Positions 23,362-36,000 of a DNA stretch of 64,000 nucleotides are shown one piece after another. The notes beneath the pieces are model-generated. The model did not search any database, was not told where the DNA came from, and saw only the letters and a program-made list of their open reading frames with translations. This stretch comes from Symsagittifera roscoffensis (Eukaryota; Xenacoelomorpha; Acoela; Convolutidae): NCBI RefSeq assembly GCF_963678635.1, contig NC_087070.1, positions 27,956,966-28,020,965 of the forward strand. Reading direction: 5' to 3'. Numbering within the stretch: the first letter of the stretch is position 1; each line of letters opens with the position of its first letter. Position numbers and translations under genes: made by a program.

Positions 23362-23767
23362 GGGGGTTGAGAAATTAGACGATAAGCAAATTAGACGGAG
23401 GTACTTAAAAGGAAATTAGACGGTTTTGCAAAACTGCAATTGTGAGAAAATAGACGAAAGTGAGAGAAATCAACTTTGTTTGCAAACAAATTGCGTTAGA
23501 AAATCAAAATTGTTTGTAGACAACAGTTCAATTTCGGTGGCCAAAAACTTTACAAGTCAATCATGCATAATTTATTCAATTCAAAACTCTCCTGTAATAT
23601 TCAGATTTGGCATTTTATGTTCATTTAAACTTATTGTTTTGATAGGTATTGACATTTTATGTTCTTTTTGTATTTGTGAAACTTGACTCTTTGTGAAACT
23701 TGACTCCGTCTAAATTCGTTTTTGTAGCATCCGTCTAATTTGCTTATCGTCTAATTTCCTAGGCCCC
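23362..23767. mobile_element. MITE with long perfect inverted repeats and 9-bp target duplication
   Basis: The repeats at 23371-23399 and 23730-23758 are perfect reverse complements over 29 bp. Outside them the ends read ggggg and cccc. The 9-bp sequence gaaaattat stands on both sides (23353-23361 and 23768-23776). The related repeat copy near 23980-23990 shows the uninterrupted site (cgaaacagaaacttatactc), which supports a real insertion. Inner versions of the end motif (agacgg/ccgtct) are nested at about 23411 and 23705. The 86-codon frame inside has no known domain. A 9-bp duplication fits MULE or Merlin-type transposases; I cannot choose between them. Confidence 0.8.
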
Positions 23768-23777
23768 GAAAATTATA

Positions 23778-24000
23778 CTCTAATACCAAGTAACATGATT
23801 AACTAAGAGGGGAAGCTACGCACCACTTGCGTTACAACATTAATAAAGTATCCAACAATTCTAATACCATCAACATGATTATATTAATTTTAACAGAATG
23901 ATTCTATTAATTTTAACAGAAGCGACGCAAAGCTACGCACCACTTGCGATACATCATTAAAATTATGAGTTTGTCACGAAACAGAAACTTATACTCATTT
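23778..24000. repeat. SINE-like dimer, right copy
   Basis: Direct duplicate of 23170-23361, with two versions of the module (near 23815-23836 and 23930-23950) and an extra gattctattaattttaacag segment. Confidence 0.6.
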
Positions 24001-24344
24001 ACACACACACGCATAGGAGCTTTTTTCGCCATCAAACGATGCCATATGACTCAATTATAGCCTTTTATACAGAAAAGGCAAAAAAAATTAGGAAATAAAA
24101 ACTGAAATAGACCGAATCGGAGATGCTAAACTTACAAGCATAAAAAATAAACAAGACTGCTCGTATCAGGGCAAAGCCCTGAAAGTTCCGACTGCCTTTT
24201 ACTGTTTATGGAGCAGTAATAACATAAACAACATAAAAATTTAAATGAAATATAATGAATGAAAAACTCATTTTCCAAAATTTGAAAATTTTTCGATGAA
24301 AATCATCCCCCCACACGCCATATTAAGTACAAAACAATAGATTT

Positions 24345-24695
24345 CGCTCCTTGTAACAAATCAATTATGGCAAATAGGCTTCTTTCAACCAATTTGGAAT
24401 GATTTCTAAGACGGATTAAATCTCCGCTTACGCGTTAATGGCGCGAATTATATCGCGCGTTAATTGTCCCAAATTGGTCAAAATGGCAATCTTTAAACCC
24501 TCATAACTTTCTGGAAAATAATCACAGGTGAAATATCTTTTCAAATTTAAGCTCAGGACAACAATAGCTTTCGAATGATCTAAAAAAATTCCATCAAAAA
24601 TGGCTAGTTAAAAAGTCGAAACTTGTCTGAAGAAAAAAAAACCCACCCCGAGCACAAATATTCCGTTACTTTCGTATCGAAAGTCGGAACAATTA
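24345..24695 (+). repeat. R4 dispersed repeat, copy 1
   Basis: Marked by gatttctaagacggatt, then acgcgttaatggcgcgaa, a cgcgcgttaattgtcccaaa stretch, and an end cgagcacaa...cgaaagtcgga. Related copies are 59340-59640 and 61013-61310 (same strand), 61400-61735 (inverted), and fragments near 53820-53960 and 57715-57830 (inverted). Confidence 0.65.
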
Positions 24696-25034
24696 CAAAT
24701 CTCGCGCAGAGCAAGTGACTCACTTGAAGTGATTTTCTTGAAGAAGTTGTTATCTGGAAAAAAAACCTATTTTACGATTTGATAATGGATGCTACGCTTA
24801 ATGCAAGCCTATTCATAATTAAGATGTAAAAAAGACTCTTAATGATAAACATAGCTAACAAAGAGTTTCAAAAATCTCAAAATGAAGAAAGACTGATTCA
24901 AACAATGTGTCAGCTTGTAAATCTTTTAATTTCGAAAGTAAATTCAGATTGAGACGTTTTTATGAAGCTAACACAATTCATGAGCTAAATTTAAAAAAAA
25001 TTTTCACTTCTCTGGGATATATAAAGAAAGCGAT

Positions 25035-25200
25035 ACTCAATGCGCTATTGATGATTTTTTTGGCTAGTCAAGCGTTTCTGTATAGTTTAATTCGCCAACC
25101 ATTTAGCGAATTAATTTGAAGCAAGCTACAAAAGAAATCAAAATAAACGTATAAACATACATAATAAAATATAAGCCAGCATACATTTTAGGAAACCTAA
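25035..25200. repeat. R5 repeat, copy 2
   Basis: Matches 18500-18665 through gcgatactcaatgcgctatt, gactagtcaagc-like text and aaaagaaatcaaaataaacg. Confidence 0.5.
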
Positions 25201-25254
25201 CCCAAAGTAGCAAAGAATGCTATGACCACGTTAATTAAAACCCAACTAATGATA

Positions 25255-25690
25255 GTTAACAGAACATAGCCAACAGACAGTTGAAAAAGATTCAAAGAAA
25301 AATCTCAACTTCGAAGAAAAAAGATGGCCTGAGAGCTCTTTGCATTTCTAGAACAATTAATGATTGGCATTTTTTTAAAATTAAATAAACCCAATTTGAG
25401 AAAAATGGATCAATAGGTAATTTTTTTATTTCAATGAGAAATCCAAAAATTAAAATCCATTTTCGGAACTAAAAATTGATCACGTGTTTCGTGATCTTTA
25501 CACTTTTGCTGCTCGATAGTGGAGTTTGCCTTCCTTTTAACAAGTAACTTAAAAAGAAATCAAAAGTCAATCAAACCGCAAAAAACTAAAATTGAGTCTG
25601 AAGAAACTTCAAATTTTCCTGAAGAAAAGAGTTAAAAAAATCATCACGACCAGTATGAAAGTCTAAACTACGTTTATCGACTTTAAAAAA
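25255..25690 (+). repeat. R1 dispersed repeat, copy 5
   Basis: Starts with agccaacagacagttgaaaa and contains aacccaatttgagaaaaatg. It ends cgaccagtatgaaagtctaa, the TATA box being degraded. A module remnant follows at about 25772. Confidence 0.6.
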
Positions 25691-26519
25691 CGAGAAACAC
25701 TCTTGGAAGTTAACTCTGAAGATGAAATCCTGGAACTGTATTACCTGCACCTTTAGAAGTTTCACAAACAGAAGCAAAGCGAGAGCTCATATACTTGCGA
25801 GAGGACATTTACCCAGAATGACAAATTAATCGACCGAAGAAGAGCTGAATACCGCAAAATTACTTTTTTTTGAAACAAGATATTAAAAAAATGCTCTACC
25901 AAAAATTTTCAAACATGTCTTGATTTTGTCTTGAGGTTCTTTCAAGAAAATATGCCAAGAAGCAAGACAATTGAATGTTAAACAAGCATCGAAATAAAAC
26001 TCACAAAGCAGTAACAAAGCAGACAAATCTTGAACAGACAAACATTGTGCCGAAAAAAATTATTTATACGAAAACTTGAAAACGCAAATAAAACTAGGTC
26101 CCCTTTCAAAATAATTTGATAAAACCTTTTTGCTCTTGGAATGACTAAAAAAAAGGACTCTTAGACGACAATAAAAGCTGAAACCTTTTAAACTGAGTAA
26201 AGAGAAAATAAAGTAAGCAAAAACTCACATACTGAAATCGGAGTTGGTAAATTTATAACCATCATAACGCACAAATTTTGAACAAAACGGGCCTTTGAAT
26301 GAATACATGATCAAAAATTTTCAATTTGTTGTTGAAATTAAAGATGTTCATCGCCAATTTCAATCATCCTGTGAACAAACTTGTATCAAAGTCAAAGTTC
26401 CCGGTTGCAACACCCTTGCTTATCGCGAGGGTAGTTATCTTTCTGGGTTCTGAACCAAAGACGTAAGAACTTAAAACTTTTACCCATATGACCCCCTGGG
26501 CTTCTCTCAGCCCAACTAT

Positions 26520-26990
26520 AAACAAAACATAGTCACCAGTCAGTTAGAAAAAGTCAATGAACGCAAGGAAACAGAAAAAAGACAAATACTTTAACTTTTG
26601 AATTTCAAGGAGAAAAACATATGCTCTTTGAGCTCTTTGAGTTTCAATAACCATTTATTATTGACACTTTTTTGATATAAAAAATAATTAGAGACAACTG
26701 GATCAATAGTTAATTTTTCATTCTTCTGGGAAATCTATAATTAAAATCAATCAAAATCTTTCGAAACAATAAGTCGATCACGTTTTTTGTGGCCTGCAAA
26801 TTTTTGCTGTAGGATACTGGAGTTTGCCTTTTTTTAACAAAAGAAATCAAGTGAACTTACCAAGAACTCAAGTCAAACCACGAAAAATCAAATTTGAGCT
26901 TGAATAAACTTTGACTGTTCCCAGAAAAATTAAAACAAAAAAATGGGAACCTATATAAGAGTCTTATCTCAGTCTCTTATCTTAAACTTC
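26520..26990 (+). repeat. R1 dispersed repeat, copy 6
   Basis: Starts near aacatagtcaccagtcagtt and ends in gggaacctatataagagtct with an intact TATATAA. It is followed by a SINE-like module at 27010. Confidence 0.6.
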
Positions 26991-27004
26991 CCAAAAAATT
27001 GTCT

Positions 27005-27335
27005 ACAAATAAATTGAACACAGAGGCGAAATTGCACTTCGTATACAGAAGCAAAAATATGACCGATAACGCCGCTACTGGTAAAAACTAAATGAGTAAA
27101 ACTGAGAGTCTACATAATTGCTAAGTGACGCTAGCCGATTATGACGCATTAGCAGTACCAGTCAATTTGAAAAAACAAATTTCCAAACTAACATGCCTCA
27201 ATTTATAGAGCGGATGCATTTTAACTAGTATACGAGAAAACCAGTAAAAACATCCGACCCTGCCCAGGTTCGCAACCTCTTATTTTGTTGCAGGTCTGCT
27301 TTCCTACCACTACACTACAGAGCCATGATACCTTG
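27005..27335 (-). mobile_element. tRNA-derived SINE
   Basis: 27010-27045 has a diverged module (gaggcgaaattgcacttcgt). On the minus strand 27330-27254 has A box TAGTGTAGTGG and a B-box-like GGTTGCGAACC, with a cacaacct-type join. The A box is close to those of glycine and aspartate tRNAs, but the whole does not fold as a tRNA. Confidence 0.5.
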
Positions 27336-27534
27336 AAGCTTAAGTGATATTTGTTTATAATAGTCGGTTTTAATATCCTTAGTATTGGCTGTACGTAATA
27401 GCTGGTTATTGGTCTTACGCATATACTGCAATGAAGGAACACTTTTAAAATGAACACTAATATTTGCGAGTTAGGTTGGAAAAAAGAGAGTTCATAATAT
27501 CACACAAGCTTTACTGTGTAAACAATGATAGTCG

Positions 27535-28060
27535 GCAAGAACCTTTTACGATTGGAACTTTTTTGTTTAAAATAACCCAATTTGTGAAAACTAAATCCAT
27601 AAGTAAAATATTCATTTGGCTGGGAAATCTCAAATTATATTCCATTTTCAAAACTATTTAAAAGGAGCCAAAAATTCGCAATACATTGCGACCAGAAAGT
27701 TGGAAAAGAGTCAATGAACGCAAGGAAAAAGAAAAATACTGACTTGTTTTTTTTGAAAACTTGATCCATAGGTTAACTTTTTAATCCCCTGGGAAATCTA
27801 AAAAATTAAATTCAACTTTCAAAACTAGAAGTAGTTTATGTTTTTTCGCGCCTCTTTCACGTTCGCATTTGGAACTAATCTTATTATCAGCAGATTAATT
27901 CAAATGGAACTCAAAAAATCTTTATGTACCTAAGTGCATTCATAAAATCAATATGTATGAAAGCACATCTGTAGTTGTTAGCGCATTTTAAGACTAAAAA
28001 CAAAAAAAAATCACCCAGACCGATATAACAGTCTTCACTACGTTCATTTAATCTTGCAAA
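27535..28060 (+). repeat. R1 dispersed repeat, copy 7 (two partial units)
   Basis: A first 5' part lies around 27540-27660. A second, longer unit starts at gttggaaaagagtcaatgaa (27698) and ends with gatataacagtcttcactac. It appears to be one unit inserted into or duplicated beside another. Confidence 0.5.
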
Positions 28061-29253
28061 CTCAATTAATCTATCTTTTTGTCGCGCAATTAGTTACACA
28101 ATGAGCCAAATTCAATTGGATGTATTACAGCAATCCCGCATTGAAGACAATTTTCAATTTGGGGACTTAAAAAAGTATAACTTATTGTTCGGATCGCCCT
28201 GGTAGTGGGAAAGATTTTGGCGTGAGAACTGATTTTAGTTAACTTTGACCACCTGCCACAAAACTCTTAGGGGTCAAAAATTAAAGCGCTTTTAATCCTA
28301 GTTCAGAATCCAAAAAAAATGTTTCAGTGTAGTTTCAGTGTTTTTTAAACTTTTTTAGTTTTTAAAAAAAACTTCACAATTCGAATTTCAAAGAAAAATT
28401 ATATGGCCATGAAGCTCTTTGAACTTCAAAAACAATTAATGATTAACACTTTTCGATGAAAATGTAAGCTTTTGCAATGTACTATTTGTGCATGTTCAAA
28501 CTATTTTTGCATGTAAAAAAAATTGACAACTTTACTTATACGAAATGTTTTTGGAATCTCAAATACTTGGATGTAACCCAAATACTTGTGGAAATAAGAA
28601 CTCTGTTTCAAATATGAAACAAACATGAAACATATGAACTAGTTTATATAATATGAACAGGTTGGCACGGAACAATTGCACGTTCGAACAATTGCTCGTT
28701 GCGAAAGTGATATGTTCGCCCACGTCGTTGAAAAAACACTGGACAGATAAATCATTGCATTGGTTTCCATTACATCGTCAACACTGTATCCAGGGTTTCA
28801 AAGCAGAGCATAGTAGCAAAATTTTTATCCATTATTCAACCTGAAAATTAAGCAGATGCATGTTTAAGAGATTTAACCACTACCAAGACAATTCGAAAAA
28901 AGATTATGTTGCAGGAAAAATTATAACTTTCTAGCTCAAACATAAGTACATAAAATGAACCGCAAAAATGCGAAATCAAATATGGCTTCACTGGCCTACG
29001 GCCAAAGTGATCCATGTTTTAGAATCCAGTTTTTGCGCGGAAAACTGTATTGTCATAAAGGTTTGACTGTTTGAATTTCGAAAACTAAATGTTTATATTA
29101 GTTTTTTTGACCTTTCATAAATTTTTCGACTTCGCATTATTCGTAAAACCAATGGTACATTATCACCAATGGTTGAATTATCATCAAATTCAGCGACTAT
29201 AAAAAGTAAGTAGTTGCATCAATCTATTATATTACTATATCATCTAGTACCAA

Positions 29254-29259
29254 TTTATT
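29254..29259 (-). terminator. poly(A) signal of CPT2
   Basis: A canonical AATAAA on the minus strand about 30 bases beyond the CPT2 stop codon. Confidence 0.6.
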
Positions 29260-29286
29260 CTATTTACTTAACCATCTACTGTCAAT

Positions 29287-30031
29287 TTAGCTCAAAATAG
29301 CCTTCAATTTCTCGGTTATCTCGGGCATAGCACCAGTGAAATCTCTGCAACTTTCTTTTCCATAAGATGTCACTGAGAACCCCATAGTATCATCCATAAT
29401 CTCATAGCCCACTCCCAGTCCATTGGGAACAACTGGACAGAAGGCACCTGCCAGACAATATTCGGACGGGACTGTACTCGTGCTCAGTATGAACTGATGC
29501 ACTCTGTCGTACAATTCATGCCTGAACAACTCGGGAAGTGTGTCTGCATTTTCAGCCAGTGCTAACTGCTTCATCGCATAGAGATGTCTGTCACACCCTT
29601 GTCCAGTTGCCGCTCTCTTCGTCAACTCCGTGTGCTTCTCGCTGCAATCTCTCATCAGTTGTTGAAGTTCGCTTTTAGATGCTTTCCCACTGAAGAAAGC
29701 ATGAGTGAACTTTTTCGTCTCACTAGTACAAGCCCGCACTGTTTCTGTTCGGCCGTGCTTGAACGCAGCTGTAGTGCAAGACTCATAGGTCGGAACAGTC
29801 CGACCGTCGCTGATTTTGAAATACCCCAGCTGGATACACAGCTGCATTAGAGAATCCGGACTAACTTTAGCTTTCTTCGCAAAGTTCTTCCCGAACCCAT
29901 TTTCCCCCCTATAGACGGAAAGTTTCAGAGATTCGGCCTTTTGGTCAAAATCTAACATAGTCTGTTTGCATACTTCTTTACAAGGCCCATCAGTTGTGAT
30001 CTTGAGACGCTTCACATCCTTTTGAACTTGA
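29287..30031 (-). CDS. CPT2: CPT2 coding exon 3 (last)
   Basis: Acceptor TTTGTTTCAG. The exon encodes the C-terminal 247 residues, from QVQKDVKRLK through KVSPDSLMQL, the HGRTET segment, GQGCDRHLYAMK and LSTSTVPSEY to EKLKAILS and a TAA stop. Confidence 0.92.
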
Positions 30032-33000
30032 CTGAAACAAACTTAGAGTGAAAAGCGTGTTGGAAACAATGGCATTACTTTCTGTTCTTGATCCAACCAT
30101 GGGGCTAGAAGTAACGTTGAATTCAGGTGGGATTTTCCAAAAAAATCAGGTACATCAAAGAAACATTGAAGGCAATTGAGTGATATATTATATTTAAACC
30201 CAGTCAGTCCTCATTTGGTCTACAATAAAATTTCCAAAACAGTCGATAAGCAGTTTCACATTTTGGCTTTTTAGATTAATTGAGAGGGAAAAATCACTAA
30301 CATTTTAGTGGGCTACAAATGACCCCTTGATGCAGCGAAAAACTTATTGATACAAACTGATACAAATTTGCCGAACTAATACATGGGATTCAAACTGAAT
30401 ATTTTTGAAATCTTTTCAAAAAAAAACAAGGAATGGCCGGTTAATGTGCAAGTAGCACAGAGTGATCCGACAATAATCTTACAAAAACATATTTTTTTCA
30501 AATTTGAGTGGTTTTTACCTGCGTCGTGTGATAAAAGGATCTGAACCAAAAATGACAGCAAACTTGTCAAACGTTTTTGTAGAAAAATGAGCAGAAAAAC
30601 AAAAAAATTATTAAAATTATTTCAAAAAGTTTTTTGATTCCAAAAATGGCGCTATAAAACCTCAAAAAAATAACTTTACTCGAATAAACTTAAGTTTTCA
30701 CGGGTTAAATTAAGCATAATTAAACTAATGTAGGCCTGCTCGCTCGCTTTATTTGCTCAAAATTAGATGAAAATTTCAAACCTGCTTTTCTCGATACTGG
30801 GACAACTTTTTGAAATTTTTAAAATATCGTTCGAATCACAAGTGAAAGAGCTTTAATATGAAATATCACTCCACCTAATCTGCAGATTACTTATGGAAAT
30901 TTATTTTGCATTAAGAAAATATGAAAAAACTAAGACACACCCGAATACAAAGTTCCTCCCCAATTCCAATGGTCTGGTCGGATCAATAACTGAAAAATTT
31001 TAAAGAATTTTAAAAATCTGTTATGATTGACCTTTACTTAATAAATTCAGCCCATTTTTAATGAATAAGTTTTCTTTATTCTGCTTGAATTAAAATTCAC
31101 TTTCGAAATTGGAATTCAATCATGTTTTCTCGCTACATTCAAAACTTCGTTATTGAAATGCGTAATTTGCGTTCCTTTTAGCAACCGCATTGAGCTCAAA
31201 ATTCAAATATCACACCGTAAAAAAATCGACGCGACATAAATAAATGCCAACACTACGTTGATCGACGCTCAAGAAAAGTTAAAAACACATAAATCTGCGT
31301 TCTCCGACTGGGTTAGTTATAGTGAAAACTCAAAATTTTTCACAAAGTCAAAGCTGAGTTTCGCAAAAACTAGCGAGAAAATGACAAAAAGTAGCTCTAT
31401 AATATGAAATAAAAACTTAGAAATAAGCCTTAAATTAGTAAAACTTTTGCTGCCCGACCAATTCGAACCAGCAACCTCGAGATGAAGAGTCTCACATCCT
31501 TCCCACACACCAACGGACGCTTATCGATCGACATACACTAGCCACAAATAAGCAGAAAACAGATGCTATGAAATTTCCAATGCTTAAGCTCGTGATTACA
31601 GCGAAAGTGCCACCAAATTGAGCACTTTGATTTGATTTGCGAATTAGGTTCGAAAAAAGTAGAATCATACTAACATACAAGCTCGCAGGCGTAAAAACCG
31701 TGATATCAAACAACAGTGTAATTTCTTTTATCAGGCCTACAAAAAACGAGAACAATAGAAAGGAGGATAGTGGGTTGCTGTGCAAGTAGCACAAAACGTT
31801 CCGGCCTTACTCATAAGAACTACATAAAGTTTTTTTTTCAAATTAGTGTCGCTTTTAGTGAAAGATGCGATGAGTATATAATTAGTGATTTGGACATAAT
31901 CGACATTGGTCATCAAAGAATGAATGACAAACAAAAACTTATAAACAATTTAAACATAGCCAATCGAAGATTGGAAAAGAGTAATGAACGCAATAAAAAA
32001 CACTAAAAAAACACTGACTTTGTTGAAAAAAATCTCAACTTTAAAAAAAAGATGCCCTTCAATCTCTTCAAATTTCTAGAACGATATATGATTGTCGCTT
32101 TCTTTATAACATTAACCCAACTTGAGAAAACTGGTTTTTATTCCGCTGTTAATCTAAAAATTCAATTCCACTTTCGAAATTAGAAATAGTTCACTTCACG
32201 TTTTCCCGCGCCATTTCCACGTTCGTTTTTAGAGAGTGCTATTTGCGTTATTTTCAGCAGATGCATTTCAATTGTGCATATACACCTCAGTGCATATATA
32301 CCTCAGTGCATTCACATATGCATCAGTATGTATGAATGCATATCTGTAGTAATTAGAGCATTTTAAGTTTCCTGAAACTAAAAAAAATCACCAAGACCTA
32401 TATACGAGTCTTCACTACGTTGATTACTCTTAAAAAAATTTTGCATCCTTCTTTTATTTCTTTTTTTTAGAAAAACTTTGCCAAGAAGCACTAAATGTAA
32501 TTTTCAAAACTGGGACAACTTTTGGAGAATAATTTAAGGTCTTTCGAATCACGGCTTATTACTTTATTACTCGAATCAATCCGATAACTATAAGTGGTAC
32601 CTAATTTTGCGTGGAATGAAAATAAAACTAAAAAACAGCCGAACACAAAGTTTCTCCCCATTTTCAATTGCCGGAACAATATATAGCAAAATATTAACCC
32701 AATGTAAGTGATACGATTGGCTTCAAAAACAAACTTGATGGAGAAACTTCACAAACGTTGGGGTTCTGCTAATCGGCAGCAAATCTTCTTGTTTCATGTC
32801 ATATGGCAGAGGTGCATTGGTGAAAGAGTCTTTGCAGACGTCATTGAGAAACCTCACGACTGAGATGCCGTCTCCCCACGAGTGCTCGAACTGCACTGCA
32901 AAAGTGCCGTCTTTTAGGAATATCATATTGAGACACTTGTCATACCAGCGGTTCCTCCCATCTCCCACCAACAGTTTCTTCACACTTTGTTCAATTTCTC

Positions 33001-36000
33001 TCTCAGCGGAATGTGAGTGAGCTGTGAAATCTTCTAATGACACCACAAATATTGCACCATCTATTAGTCTAAACAAAACAAACTGAACTTCGGGCGCTTC
33101 TTTAAGGTAATATCAAGTCTGTGATCCCGCTGTCTCATTTATAAAAAACAATTGACACATAGGCTAAGCAGAGCTCTGGAACCACTTGCCATACAAAAAG
33201 AAAAAATTATGGAACAATTTTTTCTTAATTCAGTTTTTTTCCAAAAAAACAGGCCCATACCACAAAATAAAGATGAAAAGACGTTTTTCAGAAACAAAGC
33301 AGCCAGATCCAAGAAAGCGACAATATTAGCCGACGTAATTGAGCCAGAAAAATATATGTAAGACTTGTTCACAGAATTTTGACCATTAAACGATAAGAAG
33401 CGCGATACACTAGAAATAGCCCTCATTATATAGTATAAATAAGAAAAGAAACTAAGCGGATGGAACGTTAACTGAAATGTGAATAATCAAAAAATCGGCC
33501 CATTTTTTGTTATCGATGAACGGAGTTTGCTTTTTCAAAAATCTGCCAACGTTGATAACTCAATCAATTAAAGCTGCAAGGAAAAATAAAACATAGACAA
33601 CAGATTGTTGGAAAAGTGTCAATGAACACAAGGAAACAGATGAGTCAATTTTTCTGTTTCTTGCATTCATTGGCCTTTTTGAAACTGTCTGTTGATTATT
33701 TTAACTTTCCAAAGCAGTTTTAACTATTTGAGTTATCAACGTTAACTCATTTTTTAAAATCCGTGAAGGTCCATGGGCTAGGCTACCCTTTCTTCCATAA
33801 CACAATGGGCTGATCGTGATTCACGTGATCAGCTTATAAATCCCTACGTGGATTTTAATTTACCTATTGGTCCAGTTTTCTGAAATTGTGTTGACTTAAT
33901 CAAAAAAGTGTCAACTATAAACTGTTCTTTAAATTCGAAGGCCTTAGAGGCATATAATTTTTCTTAGAAATGAACTTTGTTTGCTTTTATACTTTTTAAA
34001 ATATACAAGCCCTTAAAGCTCTTCGAAATTTCGAGAAAAATTCATGAGCGACAGTTTTTGATAAAACAACCCAAATTGAGAAAACTGGATCAAAGGTAAT
34101 TTCTTATTCCGCTGGGAAATCTGACAAATTAAATCCACTAACAAAACTTGAAGCCGATCAGTTGTTGGTCTCCCTTTTAACAAATTAAAATACTGAAGTT
34201 AGATAGAATTCATGTCAAACAAAGAAAAATCAAAGTTGAGCGTAAACCAGCAATGCCAAATTCTAAATTATAAAGTTTGCGCCAAGCATTGCATTATCTG
34301 AATCAATTAGCAAGATTCAATTCTTTCCGAAATTTGCAATGCCTGGTTTCCAATGCCTACTCTAAGCGCTAATAAAAAATTGGATATTTTCCGCAAAAAA
34401 AGATATTTAAAAATGACTTAACGAAAAATTATCACAAAAAAATACCTTAAAATTTTTGAGGGCAAGAAATCGATCTTTCAGAAATCAGATGGAATATGGT
34501 AACAATTTAAGCAAAAATGAACATAAAAACGGTTTCTAAAAAGTCGCAATAGTTATAAGAAAAAAAAAATAGAGCAAACCTACAAATTCCATCAACTCGT
34601 CGAAAGTCAGAACAAAAACTAAAACAGATGAAAAGCTTAGCTTCGCATCAAATGCGATACAAAATGAATGACTTACATACAAGAAGAAAAACATACAAAA
34701 AAAATAAATAAGAATAAAAAAATTGAAGAAAAAACTTCAAAAAACAGTTTTTGTCAATAAAAATTGCAACAAGCCCAAAATACCCGAAATAATATTATGA
34801 GGAGCATTTGGAACGCTTAAAAGAAGTCAAAATTTCGGAAACGTTCTCTCAGCGGAACTGAACCCAGAAAACTAAGCAGACAGAAAAAATTCAAAATTAT
34901 CAGAAAACCTTCAGTTCGCAAAAAAACAGGCCCCGTCTGAAATTGAACTCCCAAGCTCTGTCGCATCAAGCAGGAGGGTTACAGCAACTTCGAATAAAGC
35001 TGAACCTTCAAAACAAAGTCGGACTTCGGGAACTAAGACGACAAAACTACACACAATAGCCCGAGAATGCAAAAAAAAGGTCCCGACCGGATTTGAACCA
35101 CAAGCCTTTATCGTCTCAAAGAGTTGTGTTACCTCTACACTAGATACCGCTGGCTGGTTGAGTGAATTTATAACACAGATGCGAAGCTGAGCTTCGCACC
35201 ACTAGCGATACAAAACAAGAAAGCCGCTAAGTCTGAAAACAATCAAAATATCAAAAAAATTTACCACGCATCGGAAAAAAATTACCATGCGGTAATAAAG
35301 CCGAAATTTCTTGGCAGAAACGCTTTAAGCCAAAGACTTATGAACTAACAAAAACTGCTTAAGTCCCCCATCCCTCAGAACGCAAACTCGCAAAATTTCT
35401 TTCGCTCATCAAACGACGCGATATGAGGCCACTAAGCCGATACAACATAAGCCGAAACTTATTAAGCCGAAAAAAAAACGAAAATAATTTCCAACGAATC
35501 GAGTTAGTAACATTAGAACCAACATAGGAAGCAAATTTCAAATAGGACGGATATTTAAAATGCTAGCTTGCTCAAAATACGTCTGTTGCAGTATTTCCAA
35601 CAGGAAAACAGGATAGGCATCCATATTAATCCTATGAAAAAGGTTATTTACGGAAGAAAAACCTGGTATCGCAAGTGTCATTATTGAAGAGGCCTGATAA
35701 TTCATTCCGATAAACCTTCATTCGTCTTAAAGAAAGCTTTCCTTCCAATGTCACGAATTCAACACTTACGGGCGGTACTATTTTCGCAATGGTGACAACA
35801 TTGAGGAACACGTGCAAGACACATGTACAGGGGATCTGAAAGGCTAGACGCAATTAATTGAGGCCGGTTTTTTCCATCCGATTAATTAGTCGAGTTTTGT
35901 TCATAAAATCGGCCAATTAACTGATTAATGGCCAGATATCTAAAACTTTCAAAAACAGGTTGCTGCAAAAAATGTGACCTAATGAGCCATAACCAAAAGT

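Larger units (their letters stand above)
30032..32747 (-). other. CPT2 intron 2, repeat-filled
   Basis: Contains R2 copy 2 (30431-31000), an R1 copy (31060-31275), a tRNA-derived SINE (31340-31610) and R2 copy 3 split by R1 copy 9 (31765-32690). No other gene is visible inside. Confidence 0.7.

Noticed and set aside
23426-23686. An 86-codon frame inside the 406-bp MITE as a transposase remnant
   Set aside because: No catalytic motif or similarity to a transposase; the composition fits a chance frame in AT-rich DNA.
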